This document shows positions 25,387 to 34,267 of a stretch of 64,000 nt of DNA, in pieces. Under the pieces are notes generated by a model. That model worked only from the letters and a program-made list of their open reading frames with translations. It made no database searches and had not been told where the DNA came from. This DNA is from Bernardetia sp042180575 (GTDB taxonomy: Bacteria > Bacteroidota > Bacteroidia > Cytophagales > Bernardetiaceae), in NCBI RefSeq assembly GCF_042180575.1, contig NZ_CP170094.1, forward strand, positions 4,154,001 to 4,218,000, given 5' to 3'. The position numbers were made by a program, and so were the translations under genes. How positions within the stretch are numbered: the first letter of the stretch is position 1; the number at the start of each line of letters is the position of its first letter.

Positions 25387-26361
25387 ATGAAAAAAATATT
25401 TTATCCTCTATTTATAGTCTCTTTACTTCTAATTTCTTTCAAAAGTCATTCACAAAATATTGGTCTTGGTTTTTTATTTCGTCCTAATATTACACTCGGA
25501 ACGGCTATTGTTCCTACTCAAAATGTAGATGATAGTTTGAAGTTTGGAATGAATCGTTTTTATGCAAATTTAGTTGTGCCTTTGAGTGGAAAGTTGAAGT
25601 TAGATTTGAAAAATATCAATGCTTCTTTTACACAACATTTTTTGACTGTCAATACAGGTTTAAGATTACCTCAAGGAAATTTAGTAGAAGAAAATACCAA
25701 AATTTATAATTTTTCGGCAGGAATTACAGGCGTTCATGCAAATATTCGTAGTGGTGTTTGGTTTTATACACTTAATGGTGGTATTGTTCAAGATGTCCAA
25801 AAACTGAATGAATCCAGTCCATTTTTTACGGCTGCTGGTGCATATATTCGTGTAAAAGGAATTTATAAACACAATATTTATGGTGTAGCTTTGCTTTATC
25901 AATATGAGCGTTTTTTGCCTGTGCCTATTTTGGGAATCAATCGTAGATACAATAAAAAATGGTTTTTAGAATTACTTTTACCAGCACAAGGTGCAATGCG
26001 TTATCAGTTTAGTAAAAAGTTTAAAGCTGGTGTTTTGGTAGGATTGGGAAGTTTTCGTGCTGGTGTGAATCCTTCTACAACTATTATTTTACCTAATTTA
26101 GGAGGAAAAGGAAATTTGAATCTTAATTATACAGAACTCAAAATTACTTCAGTTGCCGAATTAAAAATCAAAAATGGTATTTTCTTGAGTAGTGAATTAG
26201 GTGTTTCGACGGCTCGTTCTCTTTCTTTTTTACGCACTTCTGACAATCAAATAGATTTTGGAGCTTCTACTGTTCCTTATGGTGCAATTAATTTGCATAT
26301 TGATTTACAAAAGTCTAAAACCAGTCCGATTAGTTCTCGCCTTTTTGGGAATGATTTTTAA
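25387..26361 (+). CDS. Outer-membrane beta-barrel-like protein
   Basis: 324 aa with a signal peptide (LFIVSLLLISFKSHSQN). The mature sequence is made of alternating amphipathic strands with turns (GLGFLFRPNITLG, FYANLVVPLSG, GVWFYTLNGGIV, AGVLVGLGSFRAG) and a C-terminus rich in strand residues. It resembles Bacteroidota outer-membrane proteins with a domain of unknown function (DUF6268-like, tentative). It is convergent with the lipoprotein gene at 26392, 30 bp apart. Confidence 0.65.
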   Translation: MKKIFYPLFIVSLLLISFKSHSQNIGLGFLFRPNITLGTAIVPTQNVDDSLKFGMNRFYANLVVPLSGKLKLDLKNINASFTQHFLTVNTGLRLPQGNLVEENTKIYNFSAGITGVHANIRSGVWFYTLNGGIVQDVQKLNESSPFFTAAGAYIRVKGIYKHNIYGVALLYQYERFLPVPILGINRRYNKKWFLELLLPAQGAMRYQFSKKFKAGVLVGLGSFRAGVNPSTTIILPNLGGKGNLNLNYTELKITSVAELKIKNGIFLSSELGVSTARSLSFLRTSDNQIDFGASTVPYGAINLHIDLQKSKTSPISSRLFGNDF

Positions 26362-26391
26362 ATGAAAAAATGCACAAAATATTATAGATTC

Positions 26392-27303
26392 TTAGCGCAG
26401 AACCTTTATATCTAATTTAATTGAACCTGCTTGACCTTGTACTAATTCAGATACATAAACTAATCCTTCTTTTCCTGCTGTGGTTTGGAAAATAAAAATA
26501 CTTCCTTCTGTTAAATTATTTACTTGTGAGGCATATTCTGTTGTTTCATCTGTATTTGTAGGCTTTAGTCCTTCTGAATAGGCTTCTCTAATAATGCGTC
26601 CATCCGTTATTTCATCAAAATCTGTTTTTGTGAGTGGTGTTAATTTAAAACGAGTTCTATTTTTTAGTGTCCAAGTTTGTAGACCGTTTTCTGTATCTGT
26701 AAAAATAGAATTGATAGTTTCATCATTTGGAGAACCAATTACAGACCTTTTGCTTCCACTATATGCATAAACTAACTGTAATTTGCTCGCATTTACTTTT
26801 GCATCTTCTAAGTTATAGACTTCTTGTGCCATTACATCCAAAAAATTTCCCTTTTCTATATTTCCTTGCGCTCCTAAAGTAACAGAATATGTCTTGAGTA
26901 AAAGAGTGATATTAGATTCATCTACCTTTACAATTACAGTTTCTTTTGAACTATTACTTTCTACATCTATTGCTTCTATTGTTATGGTTAAAATTTTGCC
27001 TACATCAGCTCTTTTGCCTGTTATATCAAAATTACCGTCATGTTTTTTAGAAGTCAAAAAATCTGTTTTTATACTTTTAATAATATCATTTTCTGTTGAA
27101 ATTTTAATTTCTCTCAAATCTATTTTTGAATCTACACTATATTCAAAAGCAGCTACTTGCCCTATTTCAATAGTTTTACTTGAGGGTGTAATAAGAATTT
27201 TAGCTGCTGGGGATGGCTCATCATTATTACAAGAGAAAAGAAGTATGGAGAAAAACAGAAAGCTACAACATAGTAAGAAAGAATTAAAAGTAGTTTTTTT
27301 CAT
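26392..27303 (-). CDS. Lipoprotein with Ig-like domain, paralog 1
   Basis: 303 aa. The SPII signal ends in ILLFSCNND (lipobox Cys about 25). An Ig-like domain follows (about 33-130: ILITPSSKTIEIGQVAAFEYSV, GKILTITIEAIDVESNSSKETVIVKV), then a C-terminal domain (about 140-303) with VTLGAQGNIEKGNFLDV, NRTRFKLTPLTKTDFDEITDG and IFIFQTTAGKEGLVYVSEL. The same layout occurs in the gene at 27768 and in the fragment between them. Probably surface- or periplasm-anchored; function unknown. Confidence 0.75.
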   Translation of the reverse strand: MKKTTFNSFLLCCSFLFFSILLFSCNNDEPSPAAKILITPSSKTIEIGQVAAFEYSVDSKIDLREIKISTENDIIKSIKTDFLTSKKHDGNFDITGKRADVGKILTITIEAIDVESNSSKETVIVKVDESNITLLLKTYSVTLGAQGNIEKGNFLDVMAQEVYNLEDAKVNASKLQLVYAYSGSKRSVIGSPNDETINSIFTDTENGLQTWTLKNRTRFKLTPLTKTDFDEITDGRIIREAYSEGLKPTNTDETTEYASQVNNLTEGSIFIFQTTAGKEGLVYVSELVQGQAGSIKLDIKVLR

Positions 27304-27422
27304 GGCTTATATAAAATTAAATAGTTGTAATTAAAATAGCAATAAATATAAAAAGTTAAAATTAGATTATTTGTGTATTATATAATTTTAACTTTTTATT
27401 GTGAAATAATAAACCTTAAATA

Positions 27423-27683
27423 TTACTCTATTATTTTAATAGAAATAGTTATTCTGCCTGCTGCTTCTCCTGCTATTTCACTAATATAAATTAAACCTTC
27501 TTTTCCTTCTACAGTTTGAAAAAATAAATATATAACCTTGTTGTAGATTATTTACTTGTATGCAAAGTTTTCTTGCGTATTTGTTCTTTTTAGTGTACCT
27601 CCTTGTGCATATTCTCCTCTAATTCTCTTTCCATCTGTAATAGCAAAAAAGTCTCTATTTTTACCTGAGTTTTGGTTACAAGA
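27423..27683 (-). pseudogene. Decayed third copy of the lipoprotein family (C-terminal remnant)
   Basis: Reverse-strand translation gives NRDFFAITDGKRIRGEYAQ, then a stop at 27552-27554, then (after frame changes) VNNLQQGYIFIF and QTVEGKEGLIYISEIAGEA...ISIKIIE with a terminal stop. These match the C-terminal domain of both neighbours in order (AITDG, VNQLTAGKVFAF, TTAGKDGLAYV, LNVKIVE). At least two frameshifts are present, one consistent with an extra T in a run near 27522. N-terminal and Ig-like parts are missing. It is a pseudogene by deletion and frameshift. Confidence 0.8.
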
Positions 27684-27686
27684 TAA

Positions 27687-27736
27687 AAAAGTCAATCCAA
27701 AATATCATTTTTGATATTCTAGATTGACTTTTTATT
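27687..27736 (-). terminator. Terminator after lipoprotein paralog 2
   Basis: AAAAAGTCAATC and GATTGACTTTTT form the outer stem, with ATATCA/TGATAT inside. The T run lies on both strands, so it can serve both orientations. Confidence 0.75.
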
Positions 27737-27767
27737 TTAAAAATAAGTTTTATCTAAAGTGATAAGA

Positions 27768-28700
27768 TTATTCTACAATTTTGACATTAAGTGTAATAGT
27801 TCCTGTATTACCAGCATCAACACTTACTACATAAGCTAAACCATCTTTTCCAGCAGTTGTTCTGAAAGCAAATACTTTACCAGCAGTCAGTTGATTTACA
27901 CGAGAAGCAGAACCTTCACTCTGATTACCATTAACAACATCAGGCTCAGTACCAGCAGCATAAGCAGCAGTAAGTTCAGAACCATCAGTAATGGCATTAA
28001 AGTTTGCTTCTGAAAGACTTGTATTTTTGAAACGAGTGTTGTTTCTTGTACTCCAAGAGCCATCATTAGTAGAAAATACTGATTCTACAGAAGCATCACT
28101 CAATGAACCAATTACAGCACCTTGATTATTAGATGCACTACCCTGAAGATAAGCCATATCTACTTTAGCAGCATTAGCTCTTGCATTTGCAATTGTATAA
28201 ACAATACCTGTGTTAGCATCTAAGAAACTTCCTGTACTAGCATTATCTTGCGCTCCCAAAAGAACAGCAGGGAAAGCATCAATAGCAATTGGATCAACTG
28301 GAACAGTAGCTTCATTGATTGAAATATCAGCAGATTTGCTAGAACGATTTCCATCTCTATCAACTGCTTCAATAGTAACTGTAACAGTTGTACCAGCATC
28401 AGCAATATCACCTATAAAAGAAAAGCTACCATTGTGAGAATCATTATTAGTGAAATCTGTAATGGTTTGTTGTGTTACATTACGAGAAATGATACGGATT
28501 TCGTCTAAGTTTTTTTCAGAAATTACTGTATAAGTAAAATCTGCTTGTTGTCCTACATCAATAGTTGCACTTGTTGGGTTGATAGTAATTGTTGGAGCTG
28601 GATCTACACCATCTGTAGTTCCATCACAAGAAGAAAGTGTTCCTACTGCTAAAAGCAAAAGAACTAAATACGAGAAATACGAAAAGATTGATTTTTTCAT
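27768..28700 (-). CDS. Lipoprotein with Ig-like domain, paralog 2
   Basis: 310 aa, the same layout as the gene at 26392: SPII signal with lipobox TLSSCDGT, an Ig-like domain (about 35-130: TITINPTSATIDVGQQADFTYT, TVTVTIEAVDRDGNRSSKSADIS) and a C-terminal domain with VLLGAQDNASTGSFLDA, NNTRFKNTSLSEANFNAITDG and VFAFRTTAGKDGLAYVV. More Ala-, Thr- and Asn-rich than its paralog. Base use (many GC-richer Ala codons) differs slightly from its neighbour, suggesting different expression or age. Function unknown. Confidence 0.75.
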   Translation of the reverse strand: MKKSIFSYFSYLVLLLLAVGTLSSCDGTTDGVDPAPTITINPTSATIDVGQQADFTYTVISEKNLDEIRIISRNVTQQTITDFTNNDSHNGSFSFIGDIADAGTTVTVTIEAVDRDGNRSSKSADISINEATVPVDPIAIDAFPAVLLGAQDNASTGSFLDANTGIVYTIANARANAAKVDMAYLQGSASNNQGAVIGSLSDASVESVFSTNDGSWSTRNNTRFKNTSLSEANFNAITDGSELTAAYAAGTEPDVVNGNQSEGSASRVNQLTAGKVFAFRTTAGKDGLAYVVSVDAGNTGTITLNVKIVE

Positions 28701-28914
28701 TTTTGAGAAAAGTTTGAATTGAATAAAAATAATAACTTTATAAAAAGTTGAGTTAAAAAATTGTTGGGTATAAATTTGATAATTCTGTTTTGATAAAATA
28801 GCATCTGTTTAATTACCAAAATAGATGTTAATCAAAAGTATTGCCAAGTTTGCCGAAAGATTTTAAAAGTTAGTCGAAAATGTCATTGATTAATATTTTT
28901 TTATTAACCTAAAA

Positions 28915-31900
28915 TTAATCCACTTCCACTACCTTCATTCTTTCAGTATAAACCAAAAAACGTCTGACGTTGCGTTTGCCCATTTGATAAAGAGCAGTTG
29001 CATAGCCGTTGATTTGTTGTTGGTGTTTTGGGTCTATTTGTCCCGTTTTGTAATCGATAAGAATGGCTGTATTGCCTTTTATCATCATACGGTCAGGGCG
29101 TAAAACTCTGCGATTTCCTTTTTGAATAATTTCTTGTTCGTTTAAGATTTTATACGCATTCGGATTGTTTGCGTTTTCTTTTTTGGAAATATCACTATCA
29201 GGACGAAAAAATTCTGCAATCTGTGGCAGCATCATGACATTTTTCATTTTGGTTTCTAAACTGTTTCGCTCATCTTGTGCAATAAGTCCTTCATTGATAA
29301 GACTTTGAACTGCTTTTGAAGTGTCATCTATGGTAAATATTTTTTCAAAAGCATAGTGCATCAAAAGACCATCCTTCCTAGAATCATAGAAATCTTCTAC
29401 TGTCAGATAACTTTCGTCATAACGCAAATTATTCTTTCTGACTCTGATTTTATTTCTAGCTTCTGTACTGACGAGTTCTTTTATATTGAGCGATTCTTTA
29501 TCACTAACCTTCGTTTTATGCTTTTTGTTTGATTTATCTTCGTGAATTATGTATTCTTGGGGTTTGATTTTTTGAATATTATCAGCCTCTCTCAAAAGAA
29601 AAAAACCTAATAAATCTGCAATATCTTTTACTTTATCGATATTAAAACTATCTTCTTTTGTGGTATCATTTGCTTTTGTTTTGACAGGCTTTTTATTTTC
29701 TAATTTGGAAACCTCTTTTGTCAGAATAAATAGTTTTTCAGTTGGGCGTGTCAGTCCAACATACAAATTATTAATTGCATCAATAAAATTTAGAGACCAT
29801 TCTTTTTTATAATTCTCTGAAAAAATACCATCCTTCATCGAATCACGCATCGACAAAATCATTGTTGAGAGGTCTGGTGCGATCGGATTATCTTCCCATT
29901 CTACCCAAAGCTGACTCGTTCCTCGTGGCGTAACTTTCCAATCTGCAAACGGCATAATCACGACAGGAAACTCTAACCCTTTACTTTTATGAATCGTCAT
30001 GACACGCAATGCGTTACCACCTTCAGGCGAAGAAATCGAAATACGTCCTTTTTTGCGTTCCCAATGTTCCAAAAAGTCCAATAAATTATCATTCTTGTTT
30101 CTACTAAATTCAAACAAAACATCAAGCAGTTTTTGAATATAAAGCTGTTCGGTATGATGGCGATAGAGTTCTAGTTCTCTAATCAGTTCTTCGGCAATTT
30201 CATACAACGAAAGATGACGAAGAACAGGCATCGAAAGTGTTTTTTTGAACTGTTCTTTTATTATTTTGGTAAAATTCTCTTCATCAACATTATTTATTTC
30301 ATCTGCCAAATCAAAAGGAGGATTTTCAGATTGGTATTTTTGTTCTAAGTGATTCTCCAAAAACTCAATAATTTCTAGTTTTCGTGGCGCATCGTCGGGT
30401 TGTTGCAACAAAAACATAAAATTGATAATTGTCTGAACTACTTTTGAAGAAACCAAAAGCAAAGAATCGCCTGAAATGACAGGGATTTTTTGTTCGATAA
30501 ATTTTTCTGCCAAATATGCGCCCATTCCATTTGTTCTGACCAAGATGGTAATGTCTTCTAGCTTGTAATCTTGTTTTTCTAAACTTTTTACCAAATCCAA
30601 ACAATATTCAAAGGTACGTTCTTGATACACTTTTGTACTTTCTTTACTACTTTTTTCTACAAAACGAAGGGATACATGTCCACCTGCTTCAAAGACTGTT
30701 TTTTGGATAACTTCAGCATAATGAGAAGATAAATCTGGGCAAACCGAATCAAAACGTTTTCGTATGAAATGAAATAATTTGTTATTAAAATCCACAATGT
30801 TTGGGTCACTACGACGGTTTATTCCCAAAATTTGCTGATTTGCGTGTTCTTTAAAAATATCAGTATGTTCGGCAATCATAGAATCTGGGTCTGCACTTGG
30901 TACATTTGGAAGATTTACCAGCAAATCAGCATCGCCACTTCGCCAACGATAAATTGCCTGTTTTGCATCTCCAACGACCATACTACGCATTCCATTTGCC
31001 AAACTATTCGAAACGAGTGGAATCAAATTATGCCATTGCATCTTTGAGGTATCTTGAAATTCATCTATCAAAATATGCTTAAATTTTTCTCCAATACGCT
31101 CAAAAATATAAGGAACAGGCTCATTTTCAACTATTTTATTGATTTTTTCATTGAACTCACTCAAATAAACATGATTCTTTTTTTCTTTTAAATATTCAAT
31201 TTGATTTCCTATTTCTTCTAAAAACATCATCTGAAAAATAAAACGGCGCATCATTCGGCTGTATGCATATTTTTCTTGAAACTCTGTTTTTAAGGCTTCG
31301 ATTTTCAAAACCATCTCTTTTATTCTTGGCGAGAGTTCTTTTATGGCTTCCAAACTAGAGCCTTTTGTCGCTTTGGCTGCCCACTTATCTAATTTTAAAC
31401 CATCATTTGCAATGTAGGAGTTGAGAGGTTTGTGTTTGTTCCATTCGTCTTTTACTTTTTCTTCATCTTTGGCGTAAGTCAAGACATAATTATAAATTCC
31501 TCGTGTGGAATAATGAAAATCCTTAGCTACTAATCCGTTTTCTTCAAAAGAACTCAATAAAATTCTGCCAAAATCTCCTGCTTGTGGAATAACCTCATTT
31601 TCTACCTTTTCGATATACGTCAGATAATCAGCTTTGACCATTTTTAGCTGTGTTTGGGTCAAGGCTTTTATTTTATCTACGGAGTATTTTTTAGCTTCTT
31701 CAAAAATGATTTTTCCAAAATCTAAAAGTCCTCTATCTACATTCCAGCTTTTCTCATCTTGGGTTTCTTTCAAGACAAATTCTTTCATTACTTCGCTCAA
31801 ATGATTGTCGCCTCGCTCTCCGATTTTGTAGTACATTCGGCTAACGGCTTCTTCTAAGGCTTCTTCAATGTCTAATTGAATCTCAAAATTGGGTGGTAAA

Positions 31901-32325
31901 TCCAAATCTTTGGTAAAAGCCTGTACAATTCGCTTAGAAAAGGAATCAATCGTAGAAACTGCAAAATCAGAATAGTGATGCAAAATAGTTTGATGCAATG
32001 CCTTCGAACGTCTTACAATTTCTTCTTTTGTAATCTCTATTTGTGGATATTCTTCTTTCAATTCCTTCAAAATATCATGAAACATAGAATCTTCTTCTGC
32101 CGTTTCCAAGACCGAAAAAGCATCCAATTTTGACACAATACGCTGTTTCATTTCCTTTGCAGCATCATTGGTAAAAGTTACAGCCAAAATATGACGGTAA
32201 TAATGCACATCAAATTCGCCCAAAAGTTCTGGGTTCGGACTGGCTAAAGCAATCTTTATATATTCTTTAGTAAGCGTATAAGTCTTGCCAGAACCTGCTG
32301 ACGAACGATAGATGGAGAAAAGCAT
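28915..32325 (-). CDS. UvrD/RecB-type helicase-nuclease (AddA-like)
   Basis: 1136 aa. Superfamily I helicase motifs: Walker A SSAGSGKTYTL (residues 8-18), DEFQDTSKMQW (motif II), VVGDAKQAIYRWR (motif III), VMTIHKSKGLEFPVVIMP (motif V) and NLYVGLTRPTEKLFIL (motif VI). A C-terminal PD-(D/E)XK nuclease domain is visible as LRPDRMM (about 1073) and ILIDYKTGQ (about 1088). This is the layout of AddA or RecB, the helicase-nuclease of double-strand break processing. A partner AddB-like gene is not in the window. Length is normal for the family in Bacteroidota. Confidence 0.93.
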   Translation of the reverse strand: MLFSIYRSSAGSGKTYTLTKEYIKIALASPNPELLGEFDVHYYRHILAVTFTNDAAKEMKQRIVSKLDAFSVLETAEEDSMFHDILKELKEEYPQIEITKEEIVRRSKALHQTILHHYSDFAVSTIDSFSKRIVQAFTKDLDLPPNFEIQLDIEEALEEAVSRMYYKIGERGDNHLSEVMKEFVLKETQDEKSWNVDRGLLDFGKIIFEEAKKYSVDKIKALTQTQLKMVKADYLTYIEKVENEVIPQAGDFGRILLSSFEENGLVAKDFHYSTRGIYNYVLTYAKDEEKVKDEWNKHKPLNSYIANDGLKLDKWAAKATKGSSLEAIKELSPRIKEMVLKIEALKTEFQEKYAYSRMMRRFIFQMMFLEEIGNQIEYLKEKKNHVYLSEFNEKINKIVENEPVPYIFERIGEKFKHILIDEFQDTSKMQWHNLIPLVSNSLANGMRSMVVGDAKQAIYRWRSGDADLLVNLPNVPSADPDSMIAEHTDIFKEHANQQILGINRRSDPNIVDFNNKLFHFIRKRFDSVCPDLSSHYAEVIQKTVFEAGGHVSLRFVEKSSKESTKVYQERTFEYCLDLVKSLEKQDYKLEDITILVRTNGMGAYLAEKFIEQKIPVISGDSLLLVSSKVVQTIINFMFLLQQPDDAPRKLEIIEFLENHLEQKYQSENPPFDLADEINNVDEENFTKIIKEQFKKTLSMPVLRHLSLYEIAEELIRELELYRHHTEQLYIQKLLDVLFEFSRNKNDNLLDFLEHWERKKGRISISSPEGGNALRVMTIHKSKGLEFPVVIMPFADWKVTPRGTSQLWVEWEDNPIAPDLSTMILSMRDSMKDGIFSENYKKEWSLNFIDAINNLYVGLTRPTEKLFILTKEVSKLENKKPVKTKANDTTKEDSFNIDKVKDIADLLGFFLLREADNIQKIKPQEYIIHEDKSNKKHKTKVSDKESLNIKELVSTEARNKIRVRKNNLRYDESYLTVEDFYDSRKDGLLMHYAFEKIFTIDDTSKAVQSLINEGLIAQDERNSLETKMKNVMMLPQIAEFFRPDSDISKKENANNPNAYKILNEQEIIQKGNRRVLRPDRMMIKGNTAILIDYKTGQIDPKHQQQINGYATALYQMGKRNVRRFLVYTERMKVVEVD

Positions 32326-32428
32326 CTTATTTGAGTTGTGAATGATGAATTATGAATGGTGAATTAAAATTACATTATTTTTTAGCATTTTGCTAATGGA
32401 GTGAACTAAAAGATACAAATTATATTAC

Positions 32429-32532
32429 AACTTTGTAAGTAGTTCGTCTAAGCAAACTCTGACAATAGTTGAAGTACAACCACTATTTTTGCAACTATTG
32501 TCAAAGTCTGATTACAGACTATTGACAAAGTT
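32429..32532. repeat. Compound inverted-repeat structure
   Basis: Outer stem AACTTTGT (32429-32436) with ACAAAGTT (32525-32532); inside it the perfect 12-bp stem TGACAATAGTTG (32460-32471) with CAACTATTGTCA (32492-32503), and AGTCTG-ATTA-CAGACT (32505-32520). The multi-branched layout resembles the larger one at 49637-49781. Confidence 0.6.
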
Positions 32533-32544
32533 TTTATAAAAAAA

Positions 32545-32574
32545 TCCTCACTCCTTTTTTGATTGGAATGAGGA
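32545..32574 (-). terminator. Minus-strand terminator
   Basis: TCCTCACTCC and GGAATGAGGA pair with one mismatch around a 10-nt loop; the minus-strand reading continues into a T run. It would end transcription from the gene at 32710. Confidence 0.6.
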
Positions 32575-32589
32575 AGTTACTTGTTCTTT

Positions 32590-32632
32590 CGCAAGCATAT
32601 ACTTGCTGAAATAGTAGACACAAGGTAGAGCC
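32590..32632. repeat. Hairpin plus TAGACACAAG tail, copy 1
   Basis: GCAAG-CATATA-CTTGC, then TGAAATAGTAGACACAAGGTAGAGCC. The tail recurs at 43310-43332 behind a hairpin with a different stem. Confidence 0.6.
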
Positions 32633-32709
32633 AAAGTGGGTTTGTTGTTGATAAAGATACCGAAAATTACTTTTTTACTATTTTTGGTATCTCCACAAAC
32701 TATAATCAT

Positions 32710-33297
32710 CTACCATGTAATTATAAAAGTACAAGAATCTCCACCTGTTCGACGAGTAGGTTTAGTAGTATCTAATACAACCTTTGCTCTTGACTCAAAG
32801 CGTCTTGCCATTGCCTCCAAAATACCTTCATCGTACTCACTTACATTTGGGTTTTCACAAACACTAATAATTTTGTTTTCACCTTTAACAGCTTCATAAC
32901 CATAGTAACCTATCCCTTCAGTTATTTGTCCTGTTTTTTCATCAAACATTAGTTTACCATTTTTTCTGTGATTCATGTGGTAAGCTATATTGATGGAGCT
33001 AATTGCCTTGTGTATATCATCAATTTCAGGAGGGAAATTAGCATTTTCAGGAATTTTTTTTCCAACTTTTTTTAGACTTGCTGGTCCAATTCGTTTTAAA
33101 ACATCCTTTAGAATAGTAATTTTATCAGACAATAAATACCAGTCATTAGGCATTATTTGATAATTACCATCAACTAAAACACCTATTTGTCTTTCTTTTA
33201 GAATCGCTTTTCCTACAAGAGGAACTAAAGAAAGTGCATCCATAAAACTGAGAATATCTTGCCCATGCACTTCTACATCAGATAAGTCGTATGTCAT
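32710..33297 (-). CDS. Hypothetical protein
   Basis: 195 aa, not recognised. No signal peptide. An N-terminal helical part (about 10-100) is followed by an alpha/beta part ending GGDSCTFIITW. A C-terminal strand with a Gly/Cys/Phe pattern like this occurs in V4R- and heme-NO-binding-like small-molecule domains, but that likeness is weak. The middle holds EIDDIHKAISSINIAYHMNHR. The gene stands alone, with its own terminator. Confidence 0.65.
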   Translation of the reverse strand: MTYDLSDVEVHGQDILSFMDALSLVPLVGKAILKERQIGVLVDGNYQIMPNDWYLLSDKITILKDVLKRIGPASLKKVGKKIPENANFPPEIDDIHKAISSINIAYHMNHRKNGKLMFDEKTGQITEGIGYYGYEAVKGENKIISVCENPNVSEYDEGILEAMARRFESRAKVVLDTTKPTRRTGGDSCTFIITW

Positions 33298-33529
33298 CTT
33301 TTTTGTTTAAGTTAAATTATGAAAAATAAAAACTATTTAAAGCTGGTTATTTATTCTATTTACAGAATATAAAAATAGATTGATTTTTATAGCAGCTAAG
33401 ATATAAAAAAATATCTTTATTATTTAATTCAAACAAATGTAATTTTTGTTAGCTTTCAATCACACCTCATAAATCCTTAATGTATGTTTGGAATGTTTTT
33501 TTCTATTATACGTTTAAAGATACTAACTT

Positions 33530-34249
33530 TTACTCAATATTTTTTTGTAAAATAAGCTCTAAGTTGTCCAAATTTAAGCTACAAAGATTACCAAGTTGCT
33601 TATAATCCAACACTTTGTGAGGTTTTGTATATACACCACCATTATCTAAGGGAATAACAGAAGCATTAGTAAATAGACTTTTTTGAATATCTATAAGATT
33701 GGTTGGCTGATGACCGTGTATGATTTTTTTGCCTTTCAAAAGTTCTTCTATCACTTGAAAACGCCGAATTTCTAGCATCGCTTTATAGTTTTGAAAAGGT
33801 TTTTTGTTGCAAAAATCAAAACCTGCATGGACTAAATAATAATCGTCTAATTCATAATAATAAGGCAGCGATTTTAAAAAGGCTAAATACTGTGGTTTTA
33901 TTTTTGATTGCTCATCTACTATTCCTTTACACTTATTGATTTTTAGGAAAAGTCGAAACATACGTTCATTATACTCTTGACTGGCTTCTAAAAGATTGAG
34001 TTCATGATTTCCCATTAATGGAAAAATGGGATAACCATTGTCTTGCAAATACAAGATGTAATCAAGCACTCCTGCACTATCCACTCCTTTATCGATATAA
34101 TCTCCCAAAAGAAATAAATAATCATCTTTTGTCAGTTGTATTTTATTCTCTACCAACGCTTTAAAAGTCTTGCTACAACCATGAATATCACTGATTACAA
34201 ACCTTCTTCCCTTTGGTTTTTCTGTTATTTTGATGTGTTTTTGGTGCAT
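33530..34249 (-). CDS. PPP-family serine/threonine phosphatase (metallophosphoesterase)
   Basis: 239 aa with the signature metal-binding motifs of the PPP family: VISDIHG (Asp21, His23), LLGDYIDKG (Asp50), MGNHE (Asn81, His82), VHAGF and IIHGHQPT. They coordinate two metal ions for hydrolysis of phosphoesters. Bacterial members dephosphorylate Ser/Thr/Tyr or act as diadenosine-tetraphosphatases; the short length fits either. It lies 18 bp downstream of the spermidine synthase gene on the same strand, so the two are probably co-transcribed. Confidence 0.9.
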   Translation of the reverse strand: MHQKHIKITEKPKGRRFVISDIHGCSKTFKALVENKIQLTKDDYLFLLGDYIDKGVDSAGVLDYILYLQDNGYPIFPLMGNHELNLLEASQEYNERMFRLFLKINKCKGIVDEQSKIKPQYLAFLKSLPYYYELDDYYLVHAGFDFCNKKPFQNYKAMLEIRRFQVIEELLKGKKIIHGHQPTNLIDIQKSLFTNASVIPLDNGGVYTKPHKVLDYKQLGNLCSLNLDNLELILQKNIE

Positions 34250-34267
34250 TGTACTCCTTCATTTATT

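Larger units (their letters stand above)
32326..32709. other. Intergenic region, 384 bp, rich in hairpins
   Basis: It contains a compound palindrome (32429-32532), a minus-strand terminator (32545-32574) and a hairpin repeat (32590-32632). No gene is supported: the short frames through it have no family features. Confidence 0.65.

Noticed and set aside
32636..32899. 87-aa plus-strand frame overlapping the gene at 32710
   Set aside because: It mostly runs antisense to a better supported gene and starts in a hairpin-rich spacer.
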